This document shows positions 1 to 7,256 of a stretch of DNA of 8,916 nucleotides, one piece after another (positions within the stretch are counted from its first letter, which is position 1; the number at the start of each line of letters is the position of its first letter). This stretch comes from Actinomycetota bacterium. Its GTDB lineage: Bacteria; Zhuqueibacterota; Zhuqueibacteria; Residuimicrobiales; Krinioviventaceae. Location: positions 1 through 8,916 of the forward strand of contig JAACEJ010000102.1 in NCBI GenBank assembly GCA_011682565.1, written 5' to 3'. The notes beneath the pieces were generated by a model. It saw only the letters and a list, made by a program, of their open reading frames with translations, was not told the origin of the DNA and did not search any database. Made by a program: the position numbers and the translations under genes.

Positions 1-80
1 GAAGATTTTGAAGTTTAAAGGTTTAACAATGTCCGGTTGTTTAAAATTTAAAACAGGAGGCCATATCGATATAGGTTGCA

Positions 81-129
81 AATGATTTACAAATAAATGG
101 CATATTTGTTAGAGCTAATGATTTGTAAA
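81..129 (+). promoter_or_regulatory. Repeated palindromic half-sites upstream of the TonB-dependent receptor gene (candidate operator)
   Basis: Two 13-base copies, AATGATTTACAAA (81-93) and AATGATTTGTAAA (117-129), match at 11 of 13 positions and lie 36 bases apart. They also form an inverted pair, because TTTACAAAT (86-94) is the exact reverse complement of ATTTGTAAA (121-129). The second copy ends 29 bases before the receptor start codon. Paired sites like this are typical of regulator binding, but no regulator is visible in the window. A CATATTTG word at 101-108, between the copies, is one mismatch from the Bacteroidetes -7 consensus TAnnTTTG, with a TTG 22 bases upstream (76-78). That promoter call is weak. 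In so AT-rich a leader, chance repeats are a real alternative. Confidence 0.3.
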
Positions 130-158
130 AGTTGGTTCAAAGGAAAAGGAGAAATAAG

Positions 159-3100
159 ATGAAAGATTTTTTGCAAAGGTGTTATATCATACTTGTGCTA
201 ACCAGTGTAACTCTCTTTGTTTTTCAAGGAGTGACATTAGCTGGTGTTACCGGTAAGATTGCGGGTAAAATAACAGATGCAGATACGGGAGAACCTTTGC
301 CCGGAGCAAACGTGCTTATCCAGGGCACAACTATCGGAGGCGCTGCTGATGTAGAGGGTGACTACTTTGTTATTAACATTTCGCCCGGCAAGTACACTGT
401 GGTGGCATCGATGATGGGCTACCAAACTGTTAATAAAATAGATGTGATGGTGAAAACCGACCGAACAATTACAGTCAATTTTTCAATGAAACAAACAACT
501 ATTAGCGGCCAGGAAATAACCGTTATAGCCGAGCGAGATATAGTTCCAATGGATGTCTCGGCAAGTCAGTTTGTCTCTGAAGGTGAGCAAATAATAGAAG
601 TTCCGCTTGTTACCGATATTCAACAATATATCAGTTTACAGGCGGGTATTGAAGGTACTGCGATTCGAGGTGGAACACAAGACCAGAATGCACTTATGGT
701 GGATGGGTTGATGGCAGTGGATAACCGGGCAAACAAACCAATGATGATAGTCAATCTTACTTCTGTTAAAGAACTCTCTGTTATTAAAGGAGGCTTTAAT
801 GCAGAATATGGTAATGTTCGCTCCGGGCTCATTAATGTCATTACCAAAGAGGGATCTCCTAATACCTATAATGGCTCGATCATTCTCCGCATGAGCCCGC
901 CTCGGTTAAAACATAGCGGTTATTCTCTGTTTGATCACCGTAATTACTATTTGCGGCCATATCTTGATCCTGATGTTATGTGGGTTGGTACTAAAAACGG
1001 AACCTGGGATGAAGAAACTCAGAAACAATATCCTGAATTTATGGGCTGGGATGCCTATTCTGCAAAACTTTTATCAGACGATGACCTGACGAACGACAGA
1101 ACTCCGGAAGAATGTCGGGATTTATTTATATGGCGACACAGAGCTGAGGGCAGTGATAAACTGATGCCTGCGAATTATGAAAAGATAACCGGCAGGGAGC
1201 ATCATGAAGGAAAATATGGAAATAAACCTGACGCGAATGTGGATGCAAGCTTTGGCGGGCCGGTGCCTTTTATTGGTAAATATTTGGGCAATATGAGTTT
1301 TTTCACTTCTTATAGAAATAATTGGGAAGCATTTGCCCTTCCTGTTAGCAGAGAATATTTTAAGGAAGAAAATATTCATCTCAAGCTGACCTCTCGACTA
1401 TCTCCATCTATGAAACTAAGGTTTGAAGGAATATATGGAGAGACTAATACGGTTACAGGAGGCCCCAGCATTCCTTCTTCCAGAATGGATTACTACCTTA
1501 ATAGTGGAGACGCTGTACTCTGGAGCCCAATCGCTACCGGGAATGCGCATAAACATCGCAAAGGGTATAATCTGTATTGGCCGATCTCCTTAAATCCGTT
1601 CGACATCTATAGGAATATGGAAGGTATATCTTTCGACCATGTTCTGAATCCTACTACTTTTTATAACCTTAGAATTACTCATACCCGCGTCAAGAATTCA
1701 GCCCTGGATATTCCTCGTTCGTCATATCGGGATACAACGACCCTTAGATATTTCGGTAATACACCGGTTGATGAAGTGCCTTATGGATATTGGTATGAAG
1801 GTGGCTATAAATCATCGACAGATGGTATGTTGTACTCCGGTATTGGTGCAGAAATGCGGGATTGGTCCGAGATAAATACCATCAACGTTAAATTCGATAT
1901 GACCAGCCAGGTTAACAAGTATAATCAGGTAAAAGCTGGTTTCCTGGTTAACTATGATGATATTAATGAGCATACCAGAAAAGAAGACCGGAATGTTAAA
2001 ACCAGTGCTACTGAGAGTAAATGGCACGAATTTCCTTACCGCGTTGGTGCTTATGTACAAGACAAGATCGAGCTTGAGGGAATGATTGCTAATTTAGGCG
2101 TGAGGTTAGATTACAACGACCCCAATACCGGTTGGTATACTATGGACAAGTATTCAAAGTATTTTAAAAGGGAATATAAGAATCTTTTAACGACACTTGC
2201 ACCAACAGAACCGGCAAAAGGCCACGTGAAAATTAGCCCGCGTTTAGGAATATCGCACCCGATTTCGGCTAATGCTAAATTGTACTTTAATTATGGCCAT
2301 TTTTATTCAATGCCTCGTTCCCGTGATATGTACAAGCTTGACTATGGAAGAGCTACTAATGGGATTTCCCAGATAGGTAATCCATCTGCAAATTTACCAA
2401 AAACCGTGGCCTATGAATTAGGAGTAGAGTATAATTTAATGGACATGTTTTTGCTTAGGTTAAGCGGCTATTATAAAGATGTGACTGACCAGACAGGTTG
2501 GGTAGTGTATACAAGTTATGATGGGACCATTAATTACTCGACAACAGAGAATAATAATTATCGGGATATAAGAGGGTTTGAAGTTAGTGTTGAAAAGAGA
2601 TTTGGCAGTTGGATCACCGGATGGTTCAATTATAATTATATCGTGAATACTTCCGGATATATAGGAAGAAAGCATTACTTCCAGGACCCAAGAGAGCAAG
2701 CACTCTATGGGTTACAGAATCCTTACCAGGAGGTACCACTTGCTCGCCCTGTCTTCCGTGGCTATGTTCAATTCGCGATTCCTCGAGATTGGGGCCCGAC
2801 TGTTGCCGGTATAAAGCCACTTGGTGCTTTTTATGTTAGCTTTCTTTATTCATGGAAAGCAGGTAGCTTTACGACATGGGATCCATTGCAGACTTATCAG
2901 TTAGTGAATAATTTACAATGGAAGGGACGAAGTAATTTGGATTTACGAATAAACAAGGGATTTACGATTGGTAGAAAACATTTCAGCTTTTTTATGGATG
3001 TTAGTAATCTGCTTAATGCAAAGAACTTGTACGGCCAAGGTTTTTCATCGAGTACGGATAGACGAAATTATTTATATTCACTTCATCTGCCTATGTATAA

Positions 3101-3257
3101 AGAAGAAAAGTACAAGGAAGCAGGCTTTGAAGGTGGAAATGACAAGCTGGGAGACATTAAGAGCAAAGATAAGCCTTATATCGATATGCCAAATCGCGAA
3201 TTTCTTACATTTCTTTATCAAAGAAGTTTGGTTTTTGGTATAAAATTGGATTTTTAA
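159..3257 (+). CDS. TonB-dependent outer-membrane receptor with N-terminal carboxypeptidase-regulatory-like domain
   Basis: This is an outer-membrane active transporter of 1032 residues, expected to import an unknown large or scarce substrate with energy from TonB/ExbBD. A TTG at 132 would extend the frame by nine residues, but AAGGAG at 146-151 sits seven bases before the ATG at 159, so 159 is preferred. Residues 1-28 form a signal peptide (hydrophobic core, then TLA). Residues about 31-110 are a carboxypeptidase-regulatory-like beta-sandwich (GEPLPGANV, then EGDYF and PGKYTV). Residues about 127-232 are the plug domain (AIRGG, VDGL, GGFNAEYGNVRSGLINVITK). The rest is a beta-barrel rich in aromatic and alternating residues, ending in a terminal Phe (GIKLDF). 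A TonB box is not obvious. The frame is intact and the size is usual for the family. It leads a three-gene cluster with a secreted protein and a PorV-like barrel. The family is secure; the substrate is unknown. Confidence 0.93.
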   Translation: MKDFLQRCYIILVLTSVTLFVFQGVTLAGVTGKIAGKITDADTGEPLPGANVLIQGTTIGGAADVEGDYFVINISPGKYTVVASMMGYQTVNKIDVMVKTDRTITVNFSMKQTTISGQEITVIAERDIVPMDVSASQFVSEGEQIIEVPLVTDIQQYISLQAGIEGTAIRGGTQDQNALMVDGLMAVDNRANKPMMIVNLTSVKELSVIKGGFNAEYGNVRSGLINVITKEGSPNTYNGSIILRMSPPRLKHSGYSLFDHRNYYLRPYLDPDVMWVGTKNGTWDEETQKQYPEFMGWDAYSAKLLSDDDLTNDRTPEECRDLFIWRHRAEGSDKLMPANYEKITGREHHEGKYGNKPDANVDASFGGPVPFIGKYLGNMSFFTSYRNNWEAFALPVSREYFKEENIHLKLTSRLSPSMKLRFEGIYGETNTVTGGPSIPSSRMDYYLNSGDAVLWSPIATGNAHKHRKGYNLYWPISLNPFDIYRNMEGISFDHVLNPTTFYNLRITHTRVKNSALDIPRSSYRDTTTLRYFGNTPVDEVPYGYWYEGGYKSSTDGMLYSGIGAEMRDWSEINTINVKFDMTSQVNKYNQVKAGFLVNYDDINEHTRKEDRNVKTSATESKWHEFPYRVGAYVQDKIELEGMIANLGVRLDYNDPNTGWYTMDKYSKYFKREYKNLLTTLAPTEPAKGHVKISPRLGISHPISANAKLYFNYGHFYSMPRSRDMYKLDYGRATNGISQIGNPSANLPKTVAYELGVEYNLMDMFLLRLSGYYKDVTDQTGWVVYTSYDGTINYSTTENNNYRDIRGFEVSVEKRFGSWITGWFNYNYIVNTSGYIGRKHYFQDPREQALYGLQNPYQEVPLARPVFRGYVQFAIPRDWGPTVAGIKPLGAFYVSFLYSWKAGSFTTWDPLQTYQLVNNLQWKGRSNLDLRINKGFTIGRKHFSFFMDVSNLLNAKNLYGQGFSSSTDRRNYLYSLHLPMYKEEKYKEAGFEGGNDKLGDIKSKDKPYIDMPNREFLTFLYQRSLVFGIKLDF

Positions 3258-3327
3258 AGGCTCGTATTCCATCTTGAAAATGTTTGACATCGTTTGAAGA
3301 TTAAACAATAATAGAGAGAGGTCAATT
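3258..3327 (+). other. Intergenic spacer without terminator
   Basis: These 70 AT-rich bases separate the receptor and the secreted-protein genes. I see no GC stem followed by a T run, so co-transcription is likely. The ribosome binding site of the next gene, GAGAGG at 3316-3321, lies six bases before its ATG. Confidence 0.5.
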
Positions 3328-5502
3328 ATGAAAAAAAATATAGTCTTTTTAATTCTTATATTTTCCCTGTTCATTAGCGAGTTCGCATATTCTGCTGTTT
3401 ACAAAATGATTAGAGTGGGAAGATTTCAAAGCAGGGTTTACGATCTTGGTGATCAAGGTAAATTGGCAGGTAACAACAAGTTTTGGTATTATTATTTTGA
3501 CGGTTTTAAGAGAGCCGGTGTCTTTAATGCAGGCATGCAGATGGGCACAAGAGATTGGACCGATGAATACGGAAACAAATGGCCCGTCAAGATATCCGGT
3601 GCTGCCGCAGGCGGTGCTGATGAGACTGTTAACACAATGCCTGTAAAAGATGAAAATGGAATAACCATACACAAGTACATGAGATATAATCCTCCGTCAA
3701 TTATTGTCGACGGCGTTATCCTGAATGAGCCGTTTCCATTGGATGGAGATGAAGTGAACCCGGATAAAATTCCCGGAACGGCCGATGTGATGGTTGAATC
3801 ATGGATCAGAACATCGATGGGGATTACTATTCATCAAAGAGTTTTTGGCTGGAGCCAAACAAATCATGATGATTATTTAATATACGATTGGACGTTCATT
3901 AATACGGGAAATATAGACCCTGATGATGAAAAGGAACTCCCAAACCAGACTATAAAGGATTTTTACTTTTGGCGAGATAATATCTTTCAGGCTCCCGGAG
4001 CTCCCGGCAAGAGAGTCTGGTATAGTGCGTATGGGGAATATCCTTCAGATAGCTTAAGGTTGGTGTATGCCTATTCTGCGAGAGGTCGAACGCAGAAATA
4101 CGATACCTTTGGTTTACCTTTTGGGAATGGATATCTTTCCAAACCGCATTACCAAGGGCAGACTACGCTGTACGCTGACAAATCTGCAAATGATCATTCG
4201 GACGATCCGTCTCAGCCGCAGATGACTGGGTTTGAGACTCCCGAATTGCATTGGTTGAAATTTCCGGCAGAACAAAACACACCGGAGCAGCATGCTCTCC
4301 TGTATCAGACGATGCAGTTGGGTTTTAATCCTTTTGATGGACAACCGTACATGGAGAATACATATCCGGGCACACACCATACAGTGAGAATGGATGAACA
4401 GGGTGCTAAATTTGTAAAGGACTTACCCTGGTGGGTTTGGCGTGCAACCAGTGCCGTTGCTTTCGGAGCTTATACTTTAGCACCTGGTGATTCTATTCGA
4501 ATAGTATGGGCCGATGTAGAGGGAAGTATTTCGCCGGAAAAAGCATGGGAAATAGGCAAGGCATGGAAAAAAGGAACCTGTAAGCCACCTGCGGTGTGTA
4601 GCTGGAATGATGGTCAACCAGACGATAATTTGCCTCCTATCTATCAGGCACATCCTGATCTTTATGCTAAAGATAGTAAATCAACTGCGTTTAACAACTG
4701 GGCAAAAGACTGTTGGGTAGCCACAGGCAAGGATTCACTTTTCCGGAATTCGCGGAATGCCCTGTGGAACGTTCAAAAAAATTACAATATACCGATTCCG
4801 CCACCTCCCCCGTCGATCGAGGTAAAGTCGTTATCTGACAGGGTATTGATAACGTGGGGTGATGAGTCAAAAGCTGCCCTCGATTTTGCCGGCTACAGGG
4901 TTTACAGATCTGTTGGTTCACCATATTATGAAGTAAAGAACGGCACCTTTAGAGGCAAGTTTAACCGCATATTTGAGTGCGGATTAGGTACTGATCATCC
5001 TGAAGTCGTGCAGAGCTATGACGATGTTACCGCAGAGCGCGGCAAAGCATATTATTACTATGTGACTGCATTTGATGATGGAACACAAAATGATCCCGGT
5101 GTTAACGGTGAGAGGACAAGTCTTGAGAGTGGAAAATATTTGAATCTTACTACGCGACCTGCCCATTTAACCAGAGCACCAGGGAATTCTCTCTCTGACA
5201 TCAGAGTGGTTCCAAATCCGTTTAATGTGGACGCTGCAAAACTACAGTACCCTGGCGAGAAAGATAAAATCATGTTTCTGGAATTGCCCCCGGTTTGTAC
5301 TATCAGGATTTACAGCGAAAGTGGCGATTTAGTAAAAACATTGGAACATACCAATGGTTCCGGTGACGAACCATGGGGAGTTTTAAGTCAGGAACAATCG
5401 GTGACAGAGACAGGTCAGGTCATTGTCAGTGGGATTTATGTTGCCTATATAGAAACTCCCGACGGTGAAAGTACATTCGTAAAATTTGCTGTAATAAGGT
5501 AA
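3328..5502 (+). CDS. Secreted protein with fibronectin type III-like domain and C-terminal sorting-type (FlgD/T9SS-like) domain
   Basis: This 724-residue exported protein has unknown function. Residues 1-23 are a clear signal peptide (lysines, a Phe/Leu/Ile core, then AYSA). Residues 24-490 form a large region rich in Trp, Tyr and Asp that I cannot assign to a named family. It contains YDWTFINTGN near 186-195 and LAPGDSIRIVWA near 384-395, phrases I associate with large secreted proteins of FCB lineages. A five-proline run (491-495) links to a fibronectin type III-like unit at about 497-610 (GYRVYRS, AYYYYVTAFDDG). The end, about 624-724, begins SDIRVVPNPF and passes through IRIYSESGDLVKTL to SGIYVAYIETPDG and FVKFAVIR. 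This is the layout of FlgD-like or type IX secretion C-terminal domains. The gene lies 70 bases after the receptor and 27 before the PorV-like gene, suggesting a surface partner of both. An eight-A run follows the start codon. Export is well supported; the function is not known. Confidence 0.85.
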   Translation: MKKNIVFLILIFSLFISEFAYSAVYKMIRVGRFQSRVYDLGDQGKLAGNNKFWYYYFDGFKRAGVFNAGMQMGTRDWTDEYGNKWPVKISGAAAGGADETVNTMPVKDENGITIHKYMRYNPPSIIVDGVILNEPFPLDGDEVNPDKIPGTADVMVESWIRTSMGITIHQRVFGWSQTNHDDYLIYDWTFINTGNIDPDDEKELPNQTIKDFYFWRDNIFQAPGAPGKRVWYSAYGEYPSDSLRLVYAYSARGRTQKYDTFGLPFGNGYLSKPHYQGQTTLYADKSANDHSDDPSQPQMTGFETPELHWLKFPAEQNTPEQHALLYQTMQLGFNPFDGQPYMENTYPGTHHTVRMDEQGAKFVKDLPWWVWRATSAVAFGAYTLAPGDSIRIVWADVEGSISPEKAWEIGKAWKKGTCKPPAVCSWNDGQPDDNLPPIYQAHPDLYAKDSKSTAFNNWAKDCWVATGKDSLFRNSRNALWNVQKNYNIPIPPPPPSIEVKSLSDRVLITWGDESKAALDFAGYRVYRSVGSPYYEVKNGTFRGKFNRIFECGLGTDHPEVVQSYDDVTAERGKAYYYYVTAFDDGTQNDPGVNGERTSLESGKYLNLTTRPAHLTRAPGNSLSDIRVVPNPFNVDAAKLQYPGEKDKIMFLELPPVCTIRIYSESGDLVKTLEHTNGSGDEPWGVLSQEQSVTETGQVIVSGIYVAYIETPDGESTFVKFAVIR

Positions 5503-5516
5503 AATATAGTAAAAAT

Positions 5517-5521
5517 GGAGG
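5517..5521 (+). promoter_or_regulatory. Ribosome binding site deciding the PorV-like start
   Basis: GGAGG lies eight bases upstream of the ATG at 5530. The in-frame ATG at 5515 overlaps this site and would put five extra residues, including two acidic ones, before the signal peptide. The start at 5530 is therefore preferred. Confidence 0.8.
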
Positions 5522-5529
5522 TTTTTGAA

Positions 5530-6513
5530 ATGAGAAAATTGACTTTGTTTTTAGTAATTATCTTCTTATGCACACTTTTTATCGAGCCTTCCCATGCGGG
5601 GCTTAAAAAGCTTGCTCAAACAGGACTTCAATTTTTAAAGGTCGATGTGGGGGCGCGTGGTTCTGCAATGGGGGGGGCGCTCATGATGGTTGGTGATGAT
5701 GCCAATGCAATGTTCTATAATCCTGCCGGCATCGCTTTCATGCAAAATAGCGTCGACTTTTTTGTTACCAGAACCAAGTGGTTCGCCGACATCTCTTATG
5801 ATGCCGGTGGAGTGGTGAAAAATATGGGTAATTGGGGCAGCATTGGTGTTAGCTTCATTACATGTGACTATGGAGACTTTATTGGCACTCGTGTGGCCAC
5901 GACTGAAAAGGGATATATAGAAACAGGAATGTTAGATATAGGTGCATACGCAGTAGGTTTTACCTATGCAAAATCATTAACGGACAAGTTCACAGTAGGT
6001 GGTCAGATTAAATTTGCAATGCAACATTTGGGCGAAAATCTCCTGGAGAATGGTGAATCTATTGATAACAAAGTTTCCGGTCTTGCTTATGATTTTGGAA
6101 CTGTATTTTATCCGGGATATAAGAGTCTCAGGCTGGGAATGAGCGTCAGGAATTTTTCGCCCCAATTTAAATATCAGACGACTGCATTCCAATTGCCGTT
6201 AACATTTACTATCGGCTTTGCAATGGATATCCTTGATTTTATGGGTGAACACCAGAATTCTTTATTAATTGCTTTTGATGCCGTACATCCACGAGACTAT
6301 ACGGAAAGAATTCATGTCGGCGGCGAATACTGGTTTATGAATATGTTCGCAATTCGAGCCGGTTATAAATTTAATTACGATGAGGAAAGCTTAACCGGCG
6401 GCGTTGGTTTTAAGAGTAATCTCGGCGGAATTGATGTCAAAATAGGATATTCTTACTCGGATTTTGGTGTATTTGATGCTGTAAACAGGATATCTTTGGG
6501 GATTACATTTTAA
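5530..6513 (+). CDS. PorV/PorQ family (UPF0164) outer-membrane beta-barrel protein
   Basis: This protein has 327 residues from the preferred start. Residues 1-23 are a signal peptide ending SHA. The family signature follows at about 32-70: GLQFLKVDVGARGSAMGGA, then DDANAMFYNPAGIA. The remainder alternates Gly/aromatic strands and ends in Phe (SLGITF), as expected of a FadL/OmpP1-like barrel. In characterised type IX secretion, PorV binds cargo C-terminal domains and shuttles them to the attachment machinery. The gene sits 27 bases after a gene for a protein with such a C-terminal domain, so a cargo-handling role is a fair inference. Many FCB genomes carry several paralogues whose roles are unproven, so I give no gene symbol. 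A run of eight Gs (5670-5677) lies inside the conserved SAMGGA codons. No neighbouring PorU, PorT or SprA gene is present in the window. Confidence 0.88.
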   Translation: MRKLTLFLVIIFLCTLFIEPSHAGLKKLAQTGLQFLKVDVGARGSAMGGALMMVGDDANAMFYNPAGIAFMQNSVDFFVTRTKWFADISYDAGGVVKNMGNWGSIGVSFITCDYGDFIGTRVATTEKGYIETGMLDIGAYAVGFTYAKSLTDKFTVGGQIKFAMQHLGENLLENGESIDNKVSGLAYDFGTVFYPGYKSLRLGMSVRNFSPQFKYQTTAFQLPLTFTIGFAMDILDFMGEHQNSLLIAFDAVHPRDYTERIHVGGEYWFMNMFAIRAGYKFNYDEESLTGGVGFKSNLGGIDVKIGYSYSDFGVFDAVNRISLGITF

Positions 6514-6515
6514 AA

Positions 6516-6536
6516 AAAGCCAATAATATTGGCTTT
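6516..6536. terminator. Hairpin terminator, stronger on the minus strand
   Basis: AAAGCCAAT (6516-6524) and ATTGGCTTT (6528-6536) form a perfect nine-base-pair stem with a three-base loop, starting two bases after the PorV-like stop codon. Read on the plus strand the stem is followed by CCTT, with no long T run. Read on the minus strand it runs straight into seven Ts (complement of the As at 6512-6518). It can end the outer-membrane operon and would be a better intrinsic terminator for transcripts arriving from the right. Confidence 0.7.
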
Positions 6537-6540
6537 CCTT

Positions 6541-6626
6541 GAGGGAAATGATAGCATCCCATCATTTCTCTCTCCTTTACCCAGAGTCCCTCTTCTGCGT
6601 TACGCGGGGGAGGGGCTGGGGGTAAA
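6541..6626. repeat. Two adjacent long hairpins, probably a dispersed palindromic repeat
   Basis: The first hairpin pairs 6541-6552 with 6561-6572: twelve pairs including one G:T, around the loop AGCATCCC. The second pairs about 6576-6599 with 6603-6626 around the loop TTA. Its 24-position stem has two mismatches and several G:T wobbles, with a GC-rich core (left arm CCCTC...CTGCG, right arm CGCGGGGGAGGGGCTGGGGG). The CCCTC / GGGGAGGGGCTGGGG type of palindrome occurs as dispersed intergenic copies in many bacterial genomes and gives rise to spurious ORFs containing RYAGEGLGV. Copy number here cannot be judged from one window. Confidence 0.65.
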
Positions 6627-6643
6627 AAAGCAAGTGTGTTCCC

Positions 6644-6811
6644 TTAAAAACACATTTTCAGCAATGCCACCGCTCCCGCACCCTCAAAACTATCAAAAAA
6701 TGGCGACAGCAACGCCAGCTTTTCGATTTTTCCAAAGTACCTTGCCGCAAAGTAAATACTTATGCTCCCGCCCTGGGAAGTACCCGCCATATATACGGGA
6801 TTTAGGTTTTG
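6644..6811 (-). pseudogene. Remnant resembling the nucleophile-elbow region of an alpha/beta hydrolase
   Basis: Read on the minus strand, this frame is open from just after a TAA (6812-6814) down to a TAA at 6644-6646. An ATG at 6788-6790 would give 48 residues; the open frame is 55. It reads NPVYMAGTSQGG, then a helix-like stretch with AARYFGKIEK, then LALLSPFF. This follows the hydrolase layout of strand, G-x-S-x-G nucleophile elbow, helix (AARYP), strand (LVLLSP). The catalytic Asp and His, the cap and the N-terminal half of the fold are absent, and upstream codons in this frame contain several stops. It ends beside the hairpin repeat. I infer a decayed gene fragment. A chance frame within a dispersed noncoding repeat is the main alternative. 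Confidence 0.35.
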
Positions 6812-6932
6812 TTATTATGTTCCAAAGTCCCTTTCCTTCGGCATGGGTTATACTCAAGCAGGTTCAAGAATAGGGTTATCCTGTGGTTGAACGTTTACAC
6901 CTTTAATCAAAAATCATAAGCCAATTATTACT

Positions 6933-7256
6933 TTAAAAAGAATGCTCGGTGTATAACGAATGATTTGAATTATCAGCATCGTTGAGAATTAATCCGACGG
7001 GAACCTTCAACTGTTCTGGTGTAAATACTGTCAAATAAGCTTCTGCATTTAAAATCTGCAAAGCAATAAAAGAAACAGGCACGTACTGTAAAATACTCGT
7101 TTTGCCACAGCCGATTTTAACACGATCCGACTCAAGTTTATTAAAGTTGGTGGACAGATCAAAGAACTTTCCACCAGGATTAAAGTTCATCTCGGTTCCG
7201 CCTATGTGTATTAGAATGAATTTCAAAAAATACACGCCTCGCTGAGCGGGTAGCAT
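6933..7256 (-). CDS. Unidentified small minus-strand ORF (85 or 107 residues)
   Basis: The frame opens at an ATG (complement of 7254-7256) directly after an in-frame TAG and ends at 6933-6935. A second ATG at residue 23 (7188-7190) would give 85 residues beginning MNFNPGGKFFDL. Neither start has a good ribosome binding site (CAGGG before the first, GGCGG before the second). The sequence is protein-like, with mixed hydrophobic and polar residues and no low complexity; it includes IGCGKTSILQYV and QLKVPVGLILNDADN. I do not recognise the family. The LN...LKVPVGLILN stretch faintly recalls the last helix and strand of GxxExxR-type PD-(D/E)XK proteins, but no ExK catalytic pair is visible, so I do not assign it. 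There is no signal peptide or membrane segment. It could be a small gene, a remnant or chance. Confidence 0.3.
   Translation of the reverse strand: MLPAQRGVYFLKFILIHIGGTEMNFNPGGKFFDLSTNFNKLESDRVKIGCGKTSILQYVPVSFIALQILNAEAYLTVFTPEQLKVPVGLILNDADNSNHSLYTEHSF

Noticed and set aside
132..158. Upstream TTG start for the TonB-dependent receptor
   Set aside because: It adds a highly basic nine-residue extension before the signal peptide, while the ATG at 159 has a well-placed AAGGAG.
3078..3374. 98-residue minus-strand frame across the receptor/secreted-protein junction
   Set aside because: It is antisense to two well-supported genes, has no family resemblance and no ribosome binding site.
6529..6873. 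114-residue plus-strand open frame starting at TTG
   Set aside because: It begins inside the terminator hairpin, runs through the palindromic repeat (giving the well-known spurious RYAGEGLGV type peptide), has no ribosome binding site and is compositionally unlike a protein.
7148..7176. TGGTGGA / TCCACCA inverted repeat
   Set aside because: A seven-base stem with a fifteen-base loop and no T run, lying within a possible reading frame; too weak to call a site.
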